A DNA stretch of 62,000 nucleotides from Tubiluchus corallicola (lineage: Eukaryota; Priapulida; Priapulimorpha; Priapulimorphida; Tubiluchidae): positions 190,001-252,000 of the forward strand of contig JAQGDQ010000017.1 in NCBI GenBank assembly GCA_030141605.1, given 5' to 3'. The stretch's first letter is position 1, and each line of letters begins with the position of its first letter. The position numbers were made by a program, and so were the translations under genes. The notes under the pieces are model-generated. The model ran no database searches, had not been told where the DNA came from, and saw nothing but the letters and a program-made list of their open reading frames with translations. This document shows, in pieces, positions 24,780 through 37,390 of this stretch.

Positions 24780-25860
24780 AAAGACCTTTTGTTTACAACT
24801 GCTGGGATATAATGATGCGTGTGTAATCGCCAAAGATCGTACACCTATTTCTGGTTCCAATTTTTTTTTGCAAAGTAAACGTTGTTACTTTTCGGTTAGA
24901 ATCGTGTTTGCTATAGCTGTAGTAAATCACTTAAAACACTCCTAAACGTCTCTTTCTTTTCTTCGCCCGACGAGAAATTTTGGACTTTGCAGAAAAACAG
25001 TATTGAGAAAAGTTGTTGAAAGCAACATTAGGTGAAAGCAATCTTAGTTTCAATTTTCTTGAAATAGGTTTAACACATTACACTTGTAAATTAATTTCTA
25101 ATTGAATTTTAGTCGAGTGAATTGCGAGTCTATTATTATATAGCTTTAGAGTTAGCTGTATAATATGACTGATGGAATTCTATAATGTGAATTAGTTCCG
25201 GAAATACAAAGAATAGATCAAATGAAAAACAAGAAAACAATCGATTGTTTTCGTTACGTTCAGATTTTATTTTATTGTTCTACAACCAAATGTTATTGTT
25301 GTACTTTTCTGTTGTAGGCTAATGTTACGACTAGTGCAGATGGAGAAGAGCTGACTAGAGTAGGGTAGTCACTGGAGATTCCTTTGTCGAGCAAAAAGAT
25401 TTACACAAAATTTTACTTTAAAGAGGAATCTGCCCACAAACTCCAGATAGTGGCTTCGCAACAAAATGGTATTGGTTCTTGTGGGGTTCTGTATTAATAC
25501 TTGTCTATTAATCGCTCAAATCAACACGACGGCAACAAAATGATTAAAGTATACAGTATTCAAATTTAATCATAATACATTGGGCACGAAATGCATAACG
25601 ACGAAACACGTCATTAAAGTACAATATATCGAAACACAACATTGGCAACAATATCAGAAAAAATTAATAAACAAAATTATTTAATAGCGTCAAAATTAGG
25701 CAGTAATTCACCTGTAACTCTGCAGAAAACATTTCGGGGTTAAACTTTAGGTATAAATTCGATCTCTGGCACGACTTCAACTCGTGTAGGATCACGTTTA
25801 TATAGACCATTTATCAATCATGAATACCCCATGATTCGTCGCATAGTAAGGCTAAGCTTA
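24780..25860. other. No gene; one perfect palindrome
   Basis: The 20-bp palindrome GAAAACAATCGATTGTTTTC lies at 25233-25252. No coding feature is visible. Confidence 0.5.
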
Positions 25861-25863
25861 CAG

Positions 25864-25910
25864 TTCGGGATCCCGTGGTGTAGTTAGAAGCTGTAGACAC
25901 CTCTTACTCG
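25864..25910 (+). other. Weak tRNA-like 5' segment
   Basis: GGTGTAGTTAGAAGCTG resembles a tRNA A box, but no matching B box follows within the expected distance. Possibly the head of a decayed SINE. Confidence 0.15.
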
Positions 25911-25914
25911 CCTC

Positions 25915-27316
25915 AAAAATCGGAAAACTGCACTGGACGGTCCTGTCCTTCTCGTCTATCGCTCAAGAGGTAGTCATAATAGCCACAAGTATTATCATCG
26001 CAACATAGAGTGCTTGGCCAACCATCACCCATCGACTGTGAGAGCAGCGATCAAAAGCAGTAAAATGGTAGAGATTTTCATCCAAAAGCTCATCAAAACT
26101 GCCATTACGAAAAATCTGACATATGCAATGCTTTCAGGTCCAATACCATTGCTCAACTGTTTTCTACATTACACACATGTATCGTGGCGAGTTTTCTGGG
26201 TCACCTATCCGCATTCAAAAGTCGATCAGACGGCTTCATATCGTGCACAAAATTGAATGCTGCAAACGAACCCGCAGAACTTACATACCTAAATTTTGGG
26301 TTTGAAGGATAACTGAATCATTTATTATACTTATTTTCAGGTTTAATCAATAACGTAGCTATTATATTAATTCTTTTTAATGATGACGCAATCATTATAA
26401 TATTTCCCATCAAACTTTCTGGGGAAAAAGTGTAACAATATGCTACACGTAATTATTGTTGCTGTTAAGACCGTAAGTGGACTTTGATAATGTAGCATGC
26501 ACACTTGAAGTTGCAGAATAGCAGCTGCTCTCTTGGCTAGTAAGGTCTAGGACGTAACAGTCGTTCATAGAAAATGCCAAATGGTTCCCTGGACAATCGC
26601 GTGGCAAATAGAGAACAAATGAAAGCAGATTCACCTGAGAGTTCCTGATGCTGCTGCTTCGTTGACGTTTATGGCAATTCTAAACTGCACTGTACAGGAT
26701 TATGTGGTTGTCTTAAAGTTTACTATTCAGCAAAAGCCACGCAGGACATTTAGCCCATCATCCTAAATTATGTTCATTTAAATTTAATAAAAAATGCGTG
26801 AAAATGATAAAATTTACGTCTAAGGCTACTTGAAAAGCAGCTATGAGTATAAGAGCAATGACGTACCAGAAGTACCTGTGCAGCCTGTAATTTTCTGAGC
26901 ATGGAATAGACGAAGTGGAACATGGAAATGCGCACCCACCGTCGCGCGTTCTTTCTTTTTTATAATTTCCGTTAAGGCCCAGATCAAAACACCTAACATA
27001 GATTTGTAAGGAATTAATTAGAATCTGATATTACTTCTTTTGGTATTTGTTAGAGCACTAGCTATAAGCGTTTATTAAGAGACGAAATTGTAGCTCCAAG
27101 TTTTAGCTCTGACAATTTCTTATTATAGCATGCATTACCACAGATGGGTAATGCGCGTCATCAGTTAACATCTCTTAACGGAAAAGTTAAGAGTCCCGGA
27201 AAGTCAGGTTTATTTTAATGTTCGAGAAAAATATTAGTAAGTTTTAGCTAATGTAATTTTAGTGTATTTAATGGTAATACGTTTTCGTTTTAATGGAGAG
27301 TGATAAGTGGCAAGTG

Positions 27317-27320
<4 letters not shown>
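25915..27320. other. No gene seen
   Basis: Frames of 60-80 codons overlap each other without splice sites or motifs. Confidence 0.45.

Positions 27321-27372
<52 letters not shown>
27321..27372. repeat. (GA)n, about 26 perfect units
   Basis: Uninterrupted GA dinucleotides. Confidence 0.98.
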
Positions 27373-27374
<2 letters not shown>

Positions 27375-28094
27375 TGGGGATTTGTAAAATTTTGAAGGTA
27401 TTTTAAGTTTACTTAAAACACAAAACAAGAACAAGTAAGCTTTTTATTTACCTTAAATTACTTTACACTCTAAACTCAAGCATTAAGTTTTCAATTCATC
27501 TTCAGTTATTTTTCTTTACAGGCGTTTAAAATTTATACCATTCAAGGTTCTTCTAGTACTGCTACTAATACTACTAATAATGATAATTACAGCTTGTTAT
27601 TGTTCTATTTATATACGCATTTGCTCACTTTTCTTTCCTCGTCTGCAATTTGTTTCTCTTCTTACTTTAACGCGTCATTACGCTGATTCACAGAAACTCT
27701 CCCGTATCCAATCGCCTGACTACTATTAAAATGTCTAACTACGTCAAAGCCTATCACATAGCTCCCTTTCCAGCTCTAATCCTCCATTAAGTCAACTTTT
27801 ACTCCCATTATCTCAGACCCCAAGAGCCTGAGAGTATTATCGATCAAGGTCCGGCACAATGTGCAAAGACATCCTCAGTCAAGAGCTTAAAGTTTCCATG
27901 AATTTTAGTATTTTCGTTGTTATTAATCACCAGATAATAGCAAAAAAGCGGTGAGTAATGCGTCAGTGCATTAATCATGGATTATCTCTGTGATATCATA
28001 GCAGATGAGAGGAAAATACTCGGTTTCAATTAGCGCAACTTTGCCTTTGTATTCTCAAATTCTCGTAAGCGCAAGTGAGTCAAACACGGCTGTA
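27375..28094. other. No gene seen
   Basis: AT-rich sequence, no supported feature. Confidence 0.5.
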
Positions 28095-28443
28095 GGTCAA
28101 AGGACCACCGGACAAAGGACAAAGTTTTAATTTCTTTCAAAATTTTTAATTGTTTTTCATCTACAACATCTATGCGTATAAACAGTATTTTGGCCAAGTG
28201 GGTAGAAAAATACTGAAAAATAAATAATGCAGAACTTTATAGTTCAACCTTTGCAAATTACTAATATAAATATGTCAACACAAAGCACAATGTATCCCAG
28301 GCGATTATCTGTTGACAATTGCCTTTACCGGTGATCCTCTGTCTTTTGAGGCAAATCTTTGTCCGGTGGCCCTGTGTCCGGAGGTCCTTTGTCTAGTGGT
28401 CCTTTGGCCGGGGTGGTCGTTTTTCCGGTGATTCTTTGTCCGT
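28095..28443. mobile_element. Inverted-repeat element with iterated ends
   Basis: The left end (28095-28124) contains GGTCAAAGGACCACCGGACA followed by AAGGACAAAG. The right end (28328-28443) carries six or so tandem variants of the reverse complement, such as TCCTTTGTCCGGTGG. About 200 bp of AT-rich DNA lies between. Terminal and subterminal repeats of one ~15-bp unit are a feature of some non-autonomous DNA transposons. No target duplication was clear and no protein is encoded. The Pro/Lys/Gly-rich minus-strand frame over the right end is an artefact of the repeat. Confidence 0.6.
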
Positions 28444-28449
28444 CCACTG

Positions 28450-30500
28450 TCAAGCATGGCCATCGCACCCAGTAAGCACGCAAGTTACGCATGTATGCGA
28501 GCACGAATTCGCAAAACATCTCGCATTTGGAAAGAGGGGTAATTAGATTTCGTCTCACGTTGTTCACAAGCAATTGCTTTTGCGGTTAGGAAATACTCGA
28601 TTGCAAACGAGAGTCGGATGAGTGGCAATTGTTGTGAATCCTCGGGTCGACATGCATATGAGTCCGTGTTAACAGTGAGTACTCTCAATCAGCCTGGAGG
28701 GCGTCCTTACAGTGCTTCTCTCAATCACATATTTGTCCGCTAGGTTCGCTATCATTTGTGCTATTTTCCTTTTAAGCACCTGATCACGAAAGTTTTTAAT
28801 TAATGATGGTACCAAACCACAGTTAATAAAATTTTATGCTAAGCTTGAATTGAAAAAAAAATGGAATACAACTTGAATTTGAACCAAAAGTCTTCTGCTT
28901 CAAAGCAGTCGACATATATTATATTATGTTATATTATATTCATATATTATAGCTGGCCAACCAAATTTCGCATTTCCAATGTTAGGTCTCTGACACAAGA
29001 GTGATTCTGACTATATACATTTTTCATATTTTGTTTAATTTTGAGCTTGTAATTAATGAAAAATTGAAAATTTAATACGACAAAGCTGAAATACAGGCAT
29101 GATCAAAATCAAAAGTTTTTGATTGTTTAATTCTGCATAAACAGTTTTGCAATAATAATTAATCAAAAGACAGAATAGGCGGTATTGGTTTATGCATTTT
29201 AAGAAATTTATGTAGTATTTGCACTGTTAAACACCCCAACTTTAACTTTTCATGCCTCTAACCTGTTCTTAACCTTTTATGATGAGACATCCTTTTGCAG
29301 AAATTACCCGCGTTGCTCCTTTGTGATTAGCTGTTTTTCGTCGAGAACATAGACCAGAGTTCTGCAGCACGTGCCACGAAGGTTAATGATACTATGGTCC
29401 CAAAGGTAACATCAGTGCAGTTCAGTTTCATATGGTTGCCATGGTAAACACGTGATGACATTAAGAGTTTTAGACCAAACTACTGCAGTGACCGCGTTTT
29501 GACTTTCAGTGGTGTGATACTGCTTAACCTTCTTGTCCTTTTTATTGTCTCTGATTTTCTTCGTTTTGCGGGTGCATAGATCTGTCGAGCATATTGGACA
29601 GAAGAAATAAACCCGAACTGAAATAAACCCGAACTTCATGGCATTTGAAGAATAAAAATTTCCAACACTTGGCCACAGTAACATTTGGTCACAGCCAAAG
29701 ACATGCGTTTTCATATTTTTACAAATTCGTGTTATTCACATTGTGTAAGTGAGCTCACATGCAAAAACTATTTCACCTGTTCCACTCAGCCTAAAATTAA
29801 CAATGTTATTTTGCATTGCACTTTAAATAAATTTTATTCTAAAAACAAAAACTGATCTTGCCGTATTCTTGAATACCCGACGAGCTGCTTGTGGATGCAA
29901 AACTAAAAATTATTGGCTTCTAGGCTGTGTGTTGACTTTTTTGCGACTGAGGACGACAAAGCATAGTGCTGAACTCGTCTCCACCATTCTAGCTCATTCT
30001 AGGCGGTGCGATGCACTCAATTATACCTCTTTGTCACTTACATTAAGCGGTCTTCATGTTCAGTTCTTCTGTCAGACGTTGAACGTAACTAATCTGTAAT
30101 AACAGCCCATTATAATGCAGCAGATTGATTTGCTGTTTATATGCAGTACAACTAATCTGCTGCCGCTGGACAAAAGTCATTTATTACTTATTGTTTAAGA
30201 GAGATTACGTCTTTCATCTTATAATGTTCTATATAGCTAAAACGCCACACGCGGTTGTCTTGGCCATCATCAATAATACATTATTCTTAGCATAATCATT
30301 GCCAATTGGGAATACAACAGACATATGGTATCTTTAATTTGGTTCTGAGGTTATCTAAGTTCAGTTAAGTACTTAGTACGTAGCAAAAAATCGATACATA
30401 AAATAAGGCGATTACAATTAGAATTGCTAATGACCGAATCTGGATCGGATTTTCTGATGATTTTGACAATTAATATCATCTTCTATAACTTTACAATGTA
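28450..30500. other. No gene seen
   Basis: Several frames of 60-100 codons occur (for example 29412-29714 minus, 29869-30099 plus), none with motif or splice support. Confidence 0.45.
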
Positions 30501-30653
30501 CTTCTCTCTTTCTCTCTCTCCGCCTCTCTACCTGTCTGTCTGTCTGTTTGATGAATGGTAGACTGACCGACTGACCGGTTGTCTGTCCATCTGTCTGTTT
30601 GACTGTCTACATGTCTGCCTGTCTCTCTTTCTCCCTCCCTCCTGTTCTCTTTC

Positions 30654-30729
<76 letters not shown>

Positions 30730-30733
30730 TCTG
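30501..30733. repeat. (CT)n and (CTGT)n polypyrimidine array
   Basis: CTGT/CTGA tetramers at 30530-30620 lead into about 35 CT units at 30654-30725. Poly-RE frames on the minus strand are artefacts. Confidence 0.97.
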
Positions 30734-30739
30734 TCGGCC

Positions 30740-31615
30740 TGCAGACCAATTCCCCAAATTCTTGTAGATACTTTTAAACAATTGTATAACTGCATTTCTA
30801 AAAAAGTCAAACTTTTGTAGATACGTGATTGTAAATTGGTTTTTTTACAAGTATATTGTGCAGAATGAAAGTTCTCACATTTCAAAATACGATCGATGTG
30901 ATTACTCTGTCTTTGACTTTATCATCAAATCAAAGGTAGGGACAAACACTGAATATATATCATATCAGATTGTGCTGGGCAAACACAATCAAGCTATGGT
31001 TTGAACACGTTTTCAAAGCAAACTGCGACACACACATTCACTATATTTACACAGACTACTGACTTTAATGGTAAAATAATCGCGCGAAAGCTCTGGTTAA
31101 AGCTGTGTGCTTGTGTCAGTGTTTTGCATATATAAAATTGATGTGAGACATTCAAACGCTTGTAAGTTAAATTGATGGGAGACATTCGAACGGTTGCGAA
31201 ATATTACTTTCAACAATTCTTCGGCACATCGCTACCGCCCTCAGAGTAAACGGTCTCCATTCAACGAGAAGTCACGCCAATCAAACAGAAATAAACCGAG
31301 AGAAACCTGGAGAAACTGCACCTCTGATTGCTTCTTTGTCACGAACTGTTTTCCCTGATAAATCCACCGCATTCACTAGACTGAGGAAACCATTCATATT
31401 TAAACAAGCGAAGTTAAAAGCTTGCTTATATAACGTGTTTTGTAGTTGAGGTGGATCCATAAAAGTGGTCAAGTTTACTGTAAAATTGTGCATTCACTAT
31501 GTAGCTTAGTCAAATGTTGTGTTAGACCTTAATCGTTAATCGTTAGTGAGAAAGAAAAAGAAAAACCAAAAAGACGAAAAAGACATTTGTTCCGCCACTG
31601 CTGATGCGGTATTGT
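30740..31615. other. No gene seen
   Basis: AT-rich sequence without supportable feature. Confidence 0.5.
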
Positions 31616-31630
31616 TATGGATGATGATGA

Positions 31631-31699
<69 letters not shown>

Positions 31700-31700
31700 G
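31616..31700. repeat. (GAT)n-(GAC)n-(GAT)n array
   Basis: Perfect triplets in three blocks, GAC in the middle. The poly-Asp frame has no coding context on either side. Confidence 0.95.
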
Positions 31701-31704
31701 ATTG

Positions 31705-32640
31705 ATAATGATGATGTTCAGCTTACATTGGCAGCTATTCAATCTTCTCATACAGATAACAGATTTCATGACTTTTACTGCACGTGGGAAGGGAAAAGAA
31801 ACGAAGAAACCCAAGTGCAGTAAACAATGATGTAAAAGAGCTTGCAAGTCAGATTAGCTTAAAGAACATCTCATAAAATTTGTTATAAAATATTCTGAAC
31901 GACGAAGGAAGACATTTCGTAACTCCACATGCGACTTTAGCATTCTATTCTATCGGTATCACAGTACATGCATAATAACATGCATAATATAACAGCTGTT
32001 ACACTTATGTGCAAATTCGTCCTCCCTGTTGGAATATTCTAACCTGCTTCAGTATGGTTTGCTGAACAAACAAATGCCAAAACGTTAGAATCTATTCTCA
32101 CATTGAAGTTAGCTATCGCTAATGATTTACCATTTCAAAGCTATGAAGAAAAAACGTCACAAAGCCATTTAACGTCATATATTTCAAGATGACAGCAACT
32201 GACTAGTTCACTGATCACAGAAATTAATTAATTTCTTATCATCTCGGCGCCTCTTCATGCGGAAGCTTCAGCTTCATATCTGTAAATCTCATAACGCTGG
32301 CTTCGTTTTGCCGGGTAGCTCTTTTATCCACGGCGATGCGCTCAGCTGTGTAGTTTGTTCATTTTTTGTTGAGTTTTAATTTTGTTTGAAAAGTGCAACG
32401 GTTCCAATAATAATCTTTAAGGTGACGCACCGAAACTGGTTCTGTGGATATTTTGCTTACTGTATACAGGTCGTGTGTCACTGACTTTTGAAGGAGCGGA
32501 AAGAAAGAATTATAAATTGCCCACTTATACTTATACTGTTATATTTAGTTATGTTAAGAACACGTCCCAGTGTATTATTGGGAGCAGCTTTTAGATTCTT
32601 TCTATTGTAAAAATAAGACCGTCTCTGTGGATGTACTCTA
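31705..32640. other. No gene seen
   Basis: No repeats or coding features recognised. Confidence 0.5.
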
Positions 32641-33400
32641 TTGAGTCAATTTATTTATACTTTGGTAAAAAGCTGAAAGTTGCTCATAATAATGCACCTC
32701 GCCGTGCTTTTACAAAACTAATTATAACTGTAGTATAAGTGGGCAAAATGTCATGCATAATAATAATAATATTAATGCTAATAAATAAGCCTACTACATC
32801 CACCGCTGAACGGGCTATCTATCCATACCCAGTACCCCCCTCGGCCCGTTCCCGTTCTCTACATCTCAGCCGTATAACTTTTGCAAAAAACGGTCGAAAA
32901 AGGGCGATTTTTGGAGGTTTTTCGCCCCCCGTTCCTCCCGGTGGGCCCGATTCGAAAAATAAACCCCCAATGAGAAGACACTAGATCGAGACCTTTCGTT
33001 TGATATATAGATCGCCGCAAATGGTGTCCTCATCGAAGCTGTAGCCTCGAATCTTATATATTAAGCCCATACCAAGAATATTAATATAAGAGATTACAAT
33101 AACATAGCCAAAAAGTTTTCTCCAGCTTTATTTAGGCAGCTCGTAACAGAAAATGTATTAATTAGTAGGCTTATTATATACTGTAAAGAAAATCAAAGAA
33201 AAAAAATCAAGCGATGTCAACAGAGCATCTGACCTGTGGAACATGCTTCCACTAAGTGATTAAAATATATTATGTAAATATGTAAATTAATGACTTTTTA
33301 ACTAACCGTCTATTTTTTTGTAATTATTGTTGTGACTTAACGTTGCCTATGCACCGAATATTGCACGAGCGTGTAATATTGAAGTGTATGAAATAAACAC
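32641..33400 (+). mobile_element. Very decayed LINE-like remnant
   Basis: At 32661-32715 the frame reads YFGKKLKVAHNNAPRRAF, close to the KLKVAYNNALRRL motif after the polymerase core of several LINE reverse transcriptases. At 33219-33263 a different frame reads NRASDLWNMLPLSD and stops, resembling the closing LWN-LP motif of the same proteins. The end at about 33390 (GAAATAAACACTGAGTAAAC) suits a LINE 3' end. The two pieces are separated by a GC-rich block that does not fit the element (32790-33055). Each match is short, so the call is moderate. Confidence 0.4.
32790..33055. other. GC-rich block of unknown origin
   Basis: It is much richer in C and G than its surroundings, with runs such as CGCCCCCCGTTCCTCCCGGT. 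The frame through it (to 32984) is Pro/Arg-rich (SRITFAKNGRKRAIFGGF), with no known domain. It splits a LINE-like remnant, so it may be an insertion of another element. Confidence 0.5.
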
Positions 33401-33404
33401 TGAG

Positions 33405-34203
33405 TAAACCGCATTGGAATAGTCAGACATGATTAAACCGCATTGGACCAAAAATAGTCACGTGATAAAAATGATCATGCAGGAGGATTTGGATCTGAGT
33501 TCATTCAGTCTTGTTGTTCTAGTAAAATATTATTTTAGTTTCTAAACTGCATATTAGTATCAAAACGCGATGTACAGCAGGCATTGAAAGCAGGATAGAC
33601 AGAAAGAAATTCTGCAAATGTTATTAAGTTTGGGTGTACCCTGAGTTTCTTCAAAATAGAATTTTATTGCGGACACGTTTCAAACAATTGATTTTCATTC
33701 TCAAGGCAACTAATTAGCAATGAAATTTTAGCAGAATGTAGAAACAACTTTGAAGTAAAAATTTAGTAGATAATTTTATATTCTGGTATTTTTTGCTTTT
33801 TCTATGCCTTAAAAGTGAACATTAATTGTTCGAAATAGGTTAGCAATAAAATATCATTTTATAGAAGTTATATTATACTTATATGCCAAATATGGTTAAC
33901 CTGTTTTGTCTAGATTCTGATAGGGGGTTGCAAGGATATTACCAATTTCATTTATTAAACCTGCGTACATTAAGATCACTGTTGAGAGCCTCAACAAACT
34001 GATTCATAATGAGGCACAGTAGACATGTTGCATGTAGTAAAAATGAAAATATGCTGGTGCTAGATAATATACAAGCAGATGCATAATATTAATGACATGG
34101 TGCTAAAATTAATAATGTTACAGTATAGTATAATCAATAAATATAAATTTTCGGATTGCTTTCTAAATTAGAATACGTATAACCGGTATAAATTTATTGT
34201 TTC
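33405..34203. other. No gene seen
   Basis: AT-rich. The phrase CCGCATTGGA occurs at 33408 and 33439, a short local duplication. Confidence 0.5.
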
Positions 34204-34206
34204 TAA

Positions 34207-34404
34207 AGTGGCGTTTACCTGGCATTCGGAATGCGTATGCGTTTTGCGAATGCGGAATGGATAAAATCGGTTTATATTGTTTTCAATGCACCCGTTTGTC
34301 AGGCCAGCGTTATGCGTTATTTTTTGCAACTATTTCCTATTTATTTTGTATATGCAGGTATTCCGCAGGTGGATAAGCATAACGCGTTCCGGATAAACGC
34401 AACT
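34207..34404. mobile_element. Small non-autonomous DNA transposon, copy 2 (Harbinger-like)
   Basis: A 198-bp element flanked by TAA (34204-34206 and 34405-34407). Left end AGTGGCGTTTACCTGG and right end, read inward, AGTTGCGTTTATCCGG form 16-bp inverted repeats with three mismatches. It shares interior blocks with copy 1 at 24558-24772 but differs elsewhere, so the two inserted separately and have diverged. It has no coding capacity. Confidence 0.8.
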
Positions 34405-34407
34405 TAA

Positions 34408-35454
34408 CAACGTTGTTATGAATTTTGTCTAATTTGTAGCAGTCGTCTAAGTTATGGAATAATCTAGACGAGGATTTAAAAAATGTTGTAGTGTGTATAT
34501 TTTTAAAAACGTGTCAAGAGGAAATTTTTTAGAGAAATGCTGATAGTTAATGTCATTTTTTGTACATTATATTTAAATATCTTTCAAACTGTGCATTTCC
34601 TTTAAACGTGTTTTTAATATGTACACCACGTTTTATAACAAGACGAAATATATTATAAGAATAATTTTTAATAATCATGTTGATTCAACTTATTGGAGAG
34701 GGGAAGGACTGTATGAGTATAACACTTCGTCCTTTCTTACATTTTTATTTTTTATTTCTTAAATAAAACAACGTCATCTAGGGAAGACAATAAATGCTAC
34801 ATAATATAATAAAAAGATTATGGCATAATCTATGGCGTAAAAGAAAAAGGCATAAACTTGAAGGAACTATGGTGTTACTTATCACCATGTTACACAGTGA
34901 TCATGACCATTGCCTATTTCTACTGAATCGGAACACGTTTACTCTCACTGATTACTCAGCCCACTTAGCTACGAAGCCAAGAAAATCTAGACCTACATTT
35001 CTCAATAATATCTTTTATTGGAAAACTATTTAAGGAAAACTGCGGGAAGCTATTGATTGTTGAACTATACACGACTTAGAGCGAGATCTTTAATACTTGC
35101 GAAATCAAAGTGAGACTACTTTATAAAACTGCAGAGCAAAATTATTGCGTCAAAATCACACGGATTCCATACAAACGCATAGGCGAATTCAAGCTCTTTG
35201 AATTAATCGTGCCAGCAGTTTGCAACAGGGGCTCACACGTGACCGATAAGGCGTTCCGACATTCAGTTATCTGAAATGGTTCCCTTGAAATTAACGCTTC
35301 ATTACAACTATTGGACGTATGAGAGAATCGGGTTGCATAAGATATAATGGTGGATATTGACTGACAATTGATGGCCAGCAGTTAGTGCAGAATTAAATTC
35401 ATTAGCATAATATCAAGCGTAGTTTGAGAATGCTGCGAACAGAATCGTTTGCAG
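34408..35454. other. No gene seen
   Basis: The 79-codon frame at 34794-35033 has no motif or splice sites. Confidence 0.45.
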
Positions 35455-35960
35455 TTATCACAAATCTTTGACGTACTATCGTTAATTTGATGAAAGAGCT
35501 TTGGGACATTAACCTTAATTTGATGAAAGAGCTTTGGGACATTAACCTTAATTTGATGATAAATCTGTGGGACCTTGACCTTTAGCTTCATAAATGTTTT
35601 TGTAACATTGACATATCACAAATCCAATCATTTAATCACATCTTTAGAACGTTGATCTTAGTTTGATTGCAAATCTTTATGACTTTGACCTTTTGATCGA
35701 GCACAGCTTTTGGCACATTGACCTTTATTTTTACTATCGATCTTGAAGATAATGACCTTAAGCTTGATCATAAGACTTTGACATCTAGATATTGCTTGAT
35801 CACAGATTTTGGGAAGATTGACTATGACTTGATCACAATTTTTAGGATATCAACTCCTAGCATGATTGCAAGTCGTTGCGTCATTTGGTTTTTATATTTA
35901 TCACAAATCTTAGTGATACTTGACCTTCAGTCGGTGAAATACAAGTTGTTGGCGAAGCAT
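35455..35960 (+). repeat. Degenerate ~32-bp satellite rich in TGACCTT
   Basis: The first two units (about 35489-35554) are nearly identical: TTAATTTGATGAAAGAGC then TTTGGGACATTAACC. Later units drift around TTTGATCACAAATCTT plus GGGACATTGACCTT. TGACCTT occurs at 35576, 35686, 35719, 35753 and 35921. The 139-codon frame from 35718 runs through it and is probably not a gene. Confidence 0.8.
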
Positions 35961-37125
35961 CACTTCGCTTTTGACTACATTCTAATAAACAAAAACATCA
36001 GAAAGGAACTGCAGCTGCTAGCGACAGTGAAAACGACATCGAAGTCAGCAGTAATGATGGCAAAGATAAAAACGTTGTTAAGAATGATTAAGATATGGTT
36101 CATGTTAATCCTTTCATTGCAATATAGTTGTAACTAATTGGAATTTTTGTGGTACAAATCAGCCGAACAAACAATTTTAAATTGAATTGTTGAACACGTG
36201 ATCAAAAGTCAAATTCTTATAATAATAACTGATGCTGAAAACAGTCATGACGATGGCGATGTTTTGTAGCAGTTGATATTAACTGCATGTGTGAATGAGG
36301 CGACTAGTACGATTGATGCTGGCTTCTCAATAGGACCTGAACATATAGAAAATGACATTAAACAAGAAATATTCTAGTGATTATAAGCAATATTTAAAAA
36401 AGCGATACGTTGAATAATCATAACGTCTTTATTGGCTTAAACATTCCCTATACTAACACAGTTTATACCTTTCAGATAATCTTGGCTGCCCTTATTGGCT
36501 TAAGCTTACTAACACGGTTTATTCCCTCTACCTCATAATGAAAAGAGTCAAGCCAACAAACATGATTGAAGTCAATTACAAGGATTTCTGACAAGCACAG
36601 TCGTCTGGTTTGTGACACAGCCGCTTGTAACTGACACTATGATAATAGAGTATGCCTGCTGAGTTGAATAATCAATGAACAAAGTCGTCATGGCTATGAC
36701 CAGTCAGAGAAGCAGCCTCCACAGATGCACAGTTAGCAAAAAATGTTTTGCGTATGTATAGAGATTAGTGCGAAACATTCAAAAAACAAAAACTAGTAAA
36801 ATAGCTGGAGACATCTAGATAAAAAGCAAAATGAGATGTAGTCAATATTAGTGACAACAAGTCATGTTGAAGGAATGCTGCCCCAACTGTACAGAGAAAG
36901 TCGGAAACAGTGGACAAAAACCGGCAAGCCCACATGAAAGTGTATTTAATTTTGAGTCCCGAACACTCATATTAATACCGAGTACTACCGTTAATCGCAG
37001 CTCCAAAAGCAATAAACTGACGGGAGAACGATTGATGTTGGTTTCTCAATGGGCAATGGTATCATGACTTATTTCCTCAAGAAATTCGTTAATTATTGAT
37101 TTCTGATAAAAAGAACGCGTAAGGA

Positions 37126-37151
37126 ATGAAACGTGTCAGGACACGTTTCAT
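37126..37151. other. Perfect 12-bp palindrome arms
   Basis: ATGAAACGTGTC and GACACGTTTCAT are separated only by AG. Confidence 0.85.
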
Positions 37152-37390
37152 GAAAAAATGTTCTCACCAAGCAACGCTTAAGTTATTTTGATAATTTTTG
37201 TAGCTTTCTGCTCCTCGCACAATGGATTTTCAGGCAAAATTATATGTGAAATGCATTTGTTTACCTTAGTCAAATTAAAAATCGATTTCTGACGAAAAAA
37301 ATTGAAGAAAATGTTTCAGCAACTGCCGTGTTGATACTGTAACAAAAAACAGTGTCTTTTGTGTGAAATCGGCTAAAGCAGAAGATTTCA

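Noticed and set aside
36022-36091. Acidic N terminus of another piggyBac transposase
   Set aside because: SDSENDIEVSSNDGKDKN is merely acidic; no DDE motif or TTAA-bounded end was found nearby.
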